Of a DNA stretch of 64,000 nt, positions 60,765-64,000 are shown one piece after another. Source of the DNA: an uncultured Lentisphaeraceae bacterium (GTDB lineage Bacteria; Verrucomicrobiota; Kiritimatiellia; RFP12; DVOR01); the NCBI GenBank assembly GCA_949282555.1, contig CASDPK010000001.1, positions 95,469 through 159,468 on the forward strand, read 5' to 3'. The translations under genes were made by a program, and so were the position numbers. Positions within the stretch are counted from its first letter, which is position 1, and the number at the start of each line of letters is the position of its first letter. A model generated the notes under the pieces. The model was not told where the DNA came from. It searched no databases and was given only the letters and a program-made list of their open reading frames with translations.

Positions 60765-62237
60765 ATGGACGACCGCCAACTTTCGCTCGAAAGCCGTCTG
60801 CTGCAGCTGCGAGACGAGATCAAGGCCCTCGAGGGTTCGGCCCTCACAACGGAACGGCTCAAAGCCCGCCTCCGCGAACTCTGCGCCGAGCGCGCACGTC
60901 TGGAAGAAGAACTGATCAACCTGGTGGTAAACCCGGAAAACAGTTACCGCGCCGAAGCGTGGGGCGGTCTGCGCGAAGGGTTGCTCTCGGCGGTGCAGTC
61001 GTTGGAAGAGGTGCTGCGCGGGGCGGCGCTCCCGGAGAACCTCCCGCGTCCGGAGGCCAAGCCCGCCCGGCGCGAGGGGCCCGTGGCGCGGGCCTTCTCA
61101 TGGCTGGCGGCGCGTCCGGTGGCGGCATGGTGCGCCACGGCGGCCTTCGTTTGGTTGCTGTTGATCGCCGTTTCGGCCCTTGGCAACGGATTCAATGGGC
61201 TCTTCGGCGGGCCGGCGGCGGCGCGTGACCTCTTCGCCTTCGCCACCAATCCCTTCATGGGCCTGCTGATGGGTCTGCTGGTCACGGCCGTGATCCAAAG
61301 CAGCTCCACCACCACCTCGGTGATCGTGGCGCTCTGCGCGGCGGGGCTGCCCGTGTCCACCGCGATCCCGATGGTGATGGGCGCGAACATCGGCACCTCG
61401 GTGACCAACACGCTCGTTTCGCTGGGGCACATCGGCCACCGCCGCGAGTTCCGCCGCGCCTTCGCCGCCGCCACGGTGCACGACTTCTTCAACATCACCG
61501 CCGTGCTCCTCTTCCTGCCCCTTGAAATGGCCTTTGGCGTCTTTGCGAAGGTGTCCGGCTGGCTCACGGGCGGCCTCTATGGTGGCTCCGGCTTCAATTT
61601 GGACGCCTTCAACGTGGTCGGCGCCGTCACCAATCCCGCCGAACGGCTCATCCATGGGCTGTTCCGCCTCATTCCCGGCCCGCAGTGGCTCTCCGAGGGC
61701 GCCTACGTGCTCTTCGGCCTGGTGCTCATCTTTGTGGCGATTCTCTCGCTGGGCAAGCTGCTTCGCCTCCTGCTGACGGGGCGCGCCGAGCGGATCTTCC
61801 GCGCCGCCGTGGGCCGCAATGCGCTGGCCGCCATCGGCAGCGGCCTCTTCATCACCGTGCTGGTGCAGAGCAGCTCCACCACCACCTCGCTGATCGTGCC
61901 GCTCGCCGGCGCCGGCCTCATGAAGCTCAAGCGCGTCTTCCCCTTCACCCTCGGCGCGAACATCGGCACCTGCGTCACGGCGCTTTTGGCGGCGATGGCC
62001 ATCACCGGCGCGGGGGCGCGGTTCGGCCTCCAAATCGCGCTCATCCACCTGCTCTTCAACGTCTTCGGCGTCATCCTCATCTACGGCATCCCCTTCCTCC
62101 GGCGCGTCCCGCTGGTCTGCGCCTCCAGCCTCGCCAAACTCGCCTGCGAACGCCGTTCCATGGCCCTGCTCTACATCGTGGGCACCTTCTTCCTCTTCCC
62201 GCTCATCGGCCTGGGCATCTACCGCCTCTTTGCCTGA
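60765..62237 (+). CDS. Na+/phosphate cotransporter family protein (NptA/SLC34-like)
   Basis: 490 aa from ATG at 60765 (AAAGGA upstream). The N-terminal ~60 residues form a coiled coil (RLLQLRDEIKALEGS, RLKARLRELCAERARLEEEL). Two inverted Na/Pi repeats follow, each with the QSSSTTTS signature (AVIQSSSTTTSVIVALCAAG and VLVQSSSTTTSLIVPLAGAG) and paired GANIGTSVTNTLV / GANIGTCVTALL. It imports phosphate with sodium at the inner membrane. The usual C-terminal PhoU-like domain of some members is absent. Direct repeats resembling a PHO box precede it. Confidence 0.93.
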   Translation: MDDRQLSLESRLLQLRDEIKALEGSALTTERLKARLRELCAERARLEEELINLVVNPENSYRAEAWGGLREGLLSAVQSLEEVLRGAALPENLPRPEAKPARREGPVARAFSWLAARPVAAWCATAAFVWLLLIAVSALGNGFNGLFGGPAAARDLFAFATNPFMGLLMGLLVTAVIQSSSTTTSVIVALCAAGLPVSTAIPMVMGANIGTSVTNTLVSLGHIGHRREFRRAFAAATVHDFFNITAVLLFLPLEMAFGVFAKVSGWLTGGLYGGSGFNLDAFNVVGAVTNPAERLIHGLFRLIPGPQWLSEGAYVLFGLVLIFVAILSLGKLLRLLLTGRAERIFRAAVGRNALAAIGSGLFITVLVQSSSTTTSLIVPLAGAGLMKLKRVFPFTLGANIGTCVTALLAAMAITGAGARFGLQIALIHLLFNVFGVILIYGIPFLRRVPLVCASSLAKLACERRSMALLYIVGTFFLFPLIGLGIYRLFA

Positions 62238-62255
62238 TCGGGAAACAAGAACGCC

Positions 62256-62289
62256 AAAAAAGGGGGGCCGCGGCCCCCCTTTTCTTTTG
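62256..62289. terminator. Bidirectional terminator between the Na/Pi and LA_2272-type genes
   Basis: Perfect stem GGGGGGCC-GC-GGCCCCCC preceded by AAAAAA and followed by TTTTCTTTT, so it can serve both converging genes. Confidence 0.9.
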
Positions 62290-62301
62290 GGTGTCGATGG
62301 C

Positions 62302-62856
62302 TCACCACGAAACGTTCAGCAAGGGAAACGTCCAGCCCGCCGCGTTCGTGTTCAGAAGGCCCACCTGCACGCCCTTCAGCCGACGCGCCACATTGAAGAG
62401 GCCCAGCTGAAGCCCGCACACCTCCCCCTCCGCGCGGTTGAGCGCCAAAGAAACCTGAGCGCCCCGCACCTCCCGGCACCGAGACCCCAAACCCGAAAGC
62501 TGCACGCCCCGCACCTCCGAGACCTCCGAAAAAAGCCCCGTCAGCGCAAGCCCGCGCACCGTCCCCACATTGGCCTGCGCCAACAGCTGCACCGAAGCCC
62601 CCGTCACGTCGCACCGTTCATCGGCCAACGCCCGCATCACGTCCCCCTCCGGCATCGACGCGTGCATGAGCCCCAGCAACGCCCCGCAATACCGCACCGA
62701 AGCCGGCGGCGCCATCCGCACCGTCCCGAGACACACGCTCAAACACCGATGCGTCCCCACCGTCCCCACCGTTTCGCCGCTCTTCGGGCCGCACACCAAA
62801 CACGCCGCGCCGATCCATCCCGGCACCGCCAACAACATCAAAACCAATCGCTTCAT
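62302..62856 (-). CDS. LA_2272-type surface repeat protein
   Basis: 184 aa from ATG at 62856. Signal peptide MKRLVLMLLAVPGWIGAA. The C-terminal half has the hydrophobic repeat of LA_2272-family proteins: VRGLALTGLFSEVSEVRGVQ, GAQVSLALNRAEGEVCGLQL, GLFNVARRLKGVQVGLLNTN, ending FPLLNVSW. The N-terminal half is Cys-rich (CLVCGPKSG, HRCLSVCLG). Such repeats probably form a small outer-surface or barrel-like structure; function is unknown. A -10-like TGTTAGACT ends 6 nt before the ATG and there is no ribosome site, suggesting a leaderless message. Confidence 0.78.
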   Translation of the reverse strand: MKRLVLMLLAVPGWIGAACLVCGPKSGETVGTVGTHRCLSVCLGTVRMAPPASVRYCGALLGLMHASMPEGDVMRALADERCDVTGASVQLLAQANVGTVRGLALTGLFSEVSEVRGVQLSGLGSRCREVRGAQVSLALNRAEGEVCGLQLGLFNVARRLKGVQVGLLNTNAAGWTFPLLNVSW

Positions 62857-62862
62857 GCCCAA

Positions 62863-62871
62863 AGTCTAACA
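62863..62871 (-). promoter_or_regulatory. Possible extended -10 of the LA_2272-type gene (leaderless spacing)
   Basis: Minus-strand TGTTAGACT (TGN plus 4/6 -10), 6 nt before the ATG. Confidence 0.35.
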
Positions 62872-62998
62872 CATATCTCTCGTTGCCGTTAGCATTAATG
62901 GATTGCATTGTAATGTTAACGGATGCTATGGAAGAGAGACCTGATATGAAATTTTGTTATGCAATGCCTCACTAAAATGATCGTTCTGGACTTCCAAA

Positions 62999-63223
62999 TA
63001 TGGCTTTAGCATTCCTGTGAAGGAGTGACTCCTGTCGGTGAGATCGGCGGCCTCGGCGGAGGTATTTCAACTCACGCTCCTGTGAAGGAGCGACCCTATT
63101 CGCGCGAGTATGCCCGCGCTTACGCCGCATTTCAACTCACGCTCCTGTGAAGGAGCGACGAGCCACTCGACGCGCTCATCCTCCACCAGCCCGATTTCAA
63201 CTCACGCTCCTGTGAAGGAGCGA
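62999..63223 (-). CRISPR. Orphan type I-C-like CRISPR array: 3 good repeats, 1 degenerate, 3 spacers
   Basis: On the minus strand the 31-bp repeat begins GTCGCTCCTTCACAGGAGCG and ends GTGAGTTGAAAT, with hairpin-forming GCTCC/GGAGC: the type I-C pattern with the GTTGAAAT-type 3' handle. Copies at 63064-63094 and 63129-63159 are identical, 63194-63223 differs only at the last base, and 62999-63029 retains mainly the hairpin half. Three spacers of 34 bp. The most degenerate copy marks the leader-distal end, so the leader would be at the right, near 63224-63300. No type I-C cas gene (cas3, cas5, cas7, cas8c) is in the window. Confidence 0.9.
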
Positions 63224-63570
63224 TGATTCCGCTCAAAAAAGATGAGAAAGGGGAAAAGGGAGGAAAAGGCCGGAATAGAGGGGAAATGTGGGGATTTCGG
63301 CGCGGCGGAAATGTTCAGAAAGAATGTTAAGAAAATAAGAGGTAGGGTTTCTCACTTTCTAGACATTTTTGATTATGGATTGCGGGCGGCTTGCAAGGGG
63401 ATTGCGGGCCGCCTTTTTGTTGGAGTTGCGGGAGTTGCCGAAGTTGCGGGAGTTACCCTTAAATAAGGAAGAGGGGTGTGGGATGATGGGGGCGTTCTCC
63501 GAGGTTGGGTCCTCGCCGGTTTGCCCCGTGCCGGATGGATGAAAGTCGGGGCGTCTTTTTTGGAGGCGCT
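63224..63570. other. Non-coding stretch right of the orphan array
   Basis: About 347 nt, purine-rich at its left end (possible array leader). It contains a possible terminator at 63385-63418, a direct repeat of GTTGCGGGAGTT near 63421-63455, and a hairpin GCCCCG/CGGGGC with a T tract (63523-63561) just before the next gene. No gene supported. Confidence 0.4.
63385..63418 (+). terminator. Possible terminator
   Basis: GGCGGC pairs with GCCGCC across a 17-nt loop and is followed by five T. The long loop makes this uncertain. Confidence 0.35.
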
Positions 63571-63801
63571 ATGACTCCTCGCGATGTGTATCTTTCGAAG
63601 ACGGCCCTGCGTATATTGGAGGCCGCGGGCATCCAAGGCGTTGGCCGGGAGGCGTGGATGGAGCAGGTGGGGATCACGGCGCAGATGCCGCTGACGACCG
63701 CCGAGCAGGCGGCCCTCATCGACCGCCTCGACCCATCCGCGACCTCGTGCGCTACGTCCTCTCCGGCCCCGGCCACCTTGCCTTGGGGGCGCTGTGATTG
63801 A
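63571..63801 (+). CDS. Small phage-like protein, apparently frameshifted near its end
   Basis: 76 aa as read from ATG at 63571 (TGGAGG 5 nt upstream): MTPRDVYLSKTALRILEAAG, then GREAWMEQVGITAQMPLTTAEQAALIDRLDP. After about codon 56 the frame gives an unlikely Ser/Pro/Cys tail. One base shift (a C missing from the CCC at about 63736-63738) instead gives PIRDLVRYVLSGPGHLALGAL and a stop at 63795-63797 that overlaps the next GTG start by 4 nt, the normal operon arrangement. So the true gene is probably 63571-63797 with a one-base deletion, a programmed shift or a sequencing error. No known family is recognised; size and neighbour suggest a phage module. Confidence 0.5.
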   Translation: MTPRDVYLSKTALRILEAAGIQGVGREAWMEQVGITAQMPLTTAEQAALIDRLDPSATSCATSSPAPATLPWGRCD

Positions 63802-64000
63802 GGTCGATCCCAACACGCTGGGCGAGGCCTCCAAGGCGCTCCTCTGGGTGATCGGGCTGCTGGTCACCGGGGGCGGCGGCTACCTCGTCGGCCGCAAACA
63901 AAAGGTGCAGCTGGAGCCCAACGCCGTGGAAGTCGCCCCCTCGCTCTGCGCCCGCCAACTCAAAGACAACGCCGACGACCATTCCAACATCTTCCTGCGC
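63794..64000 (+). CDS. Small membrane-anchored, phage-like protein (runs off right edge)
   Basis: 69 codons visible from GTG at 63794, which overlaps the shifted-frame stop of the previous gene. The sequence reads VIEVDPNTLGEASKALLWVI, then GLLVTGGGGYLVGRKQKVQL and a soluble C-part (APSLCARQLKDNADDHSNIF). One N-terminal transmembrane helix followed by a soluble segment resembles small phage lysis or holin-like accessory proteins. Open to the window's end, so length and identity are unknown. Confidence 0.5.
   Translation, partial: MIEVDPNTLGEASKALLWVIGLLVTGGGGYLVGRKQKVQLEPNAVEVAPSLCARQLKDNADDHSNIFLR

Noticed and set aside
62863..64000. type I-C cas genes near the orphan array
   Set aside because: No frame in this region resembles cas3, cas5, cas7, cas8c, cas4, cas1 or cas2.
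1..64000. tRNA, rRNA or insertion sequences
   Set aside because: I looked in the intergenic stretches for cloverleaf-type genes, rRNA cores, transposase genes and terminal inverted repeats and found none. A covariance search would be needed to be certain for tRNAs.

Overview
The window looks like a chromosome segment from a Gram-negative bacterium of the PVC superphylum, most likely a gut-type Kiritimatiellota/Verrucomicrobiota lineage. This is inferred from gene content: a PEP-CTERM-tailed exported protein, a 5,277-residue secreted protein with LamG and thrombospondin-type-3 repeats, two GH97 glycosidases, a Tat-type sulfatase, a Wza/Wzc polysaccharide exporter, ExbB/ExbD and LA_2272-type surface repeats. 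No rRNA or tRNA gene was recognised, so the assignment rests on protein families only.

Layout. 1-2956 (minus): a DUF362 protein, a CbiM-type metal permease, larB and the start of larC (nickel-pincer cofactor synthesis). 3205-19708 (minus): the giant protein and a lipoprotein. 19970-26736 (minus): an exopolysaccharide export operon (Wza-like lipoprotein, exported unknown, outer-membrane barrel, O-antigen-ligase/polymerase-like protein, Wzc-like tyrosine kinase). 26841-30927 (minus): rfbB, nth, mnmG. Two perfect parS-like palindromes lie in and just upstream of mnmG. 31433-34696 (plus): dnaA and dnaN. 35203-35706 (plus): an XRE/zinc-ribbon regulator. The 31-35 kb stretch carries many copies of a DnaA-box variant TTWTCRACA and is the likely replication origin. 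Everything left of dnaA is on the minus strand and the genes from dnaA to 42 kb are on the plus strand, as expected around an origin.

35973-42678 (plus) is a complete type V-A CRISPR-Cas locus: cas12a, cas4, cas1, cas2 and an array of 15 repeats and 14 spacers. It has a clear operon promoter overlapped by a perfect 21-bp palindrome, and a separate array promoter. A second, very different orphan array with type I-C-like repeats lies at 62999-63223 beside two small phage-like genes that run off the right edge.

42757-62856 holds two tandem GH97 enzymes, an unknown duplicated protein, the era-sppA-tlyA group, a large phase-variable-looking surface protein with a 13-G tract in its promoter spacer, a PEP-CTERM protein with a 9-C tract in its promoter, a BASS-family transporter, exbB-exbD, a metallophosphoesterase-sulfatase pair, a Na/Pi cotransporter preceded by PHO-box-like direct repeats, and an LA_2272-type surface protein. 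Most readable promoters share an extended -10 (TGN-TAnnnT). Several genes (mnmG, nth, era, the LA_2272 gene) have this element only 6-8 nt before the start codon, suggesting leaderless mRNAs.
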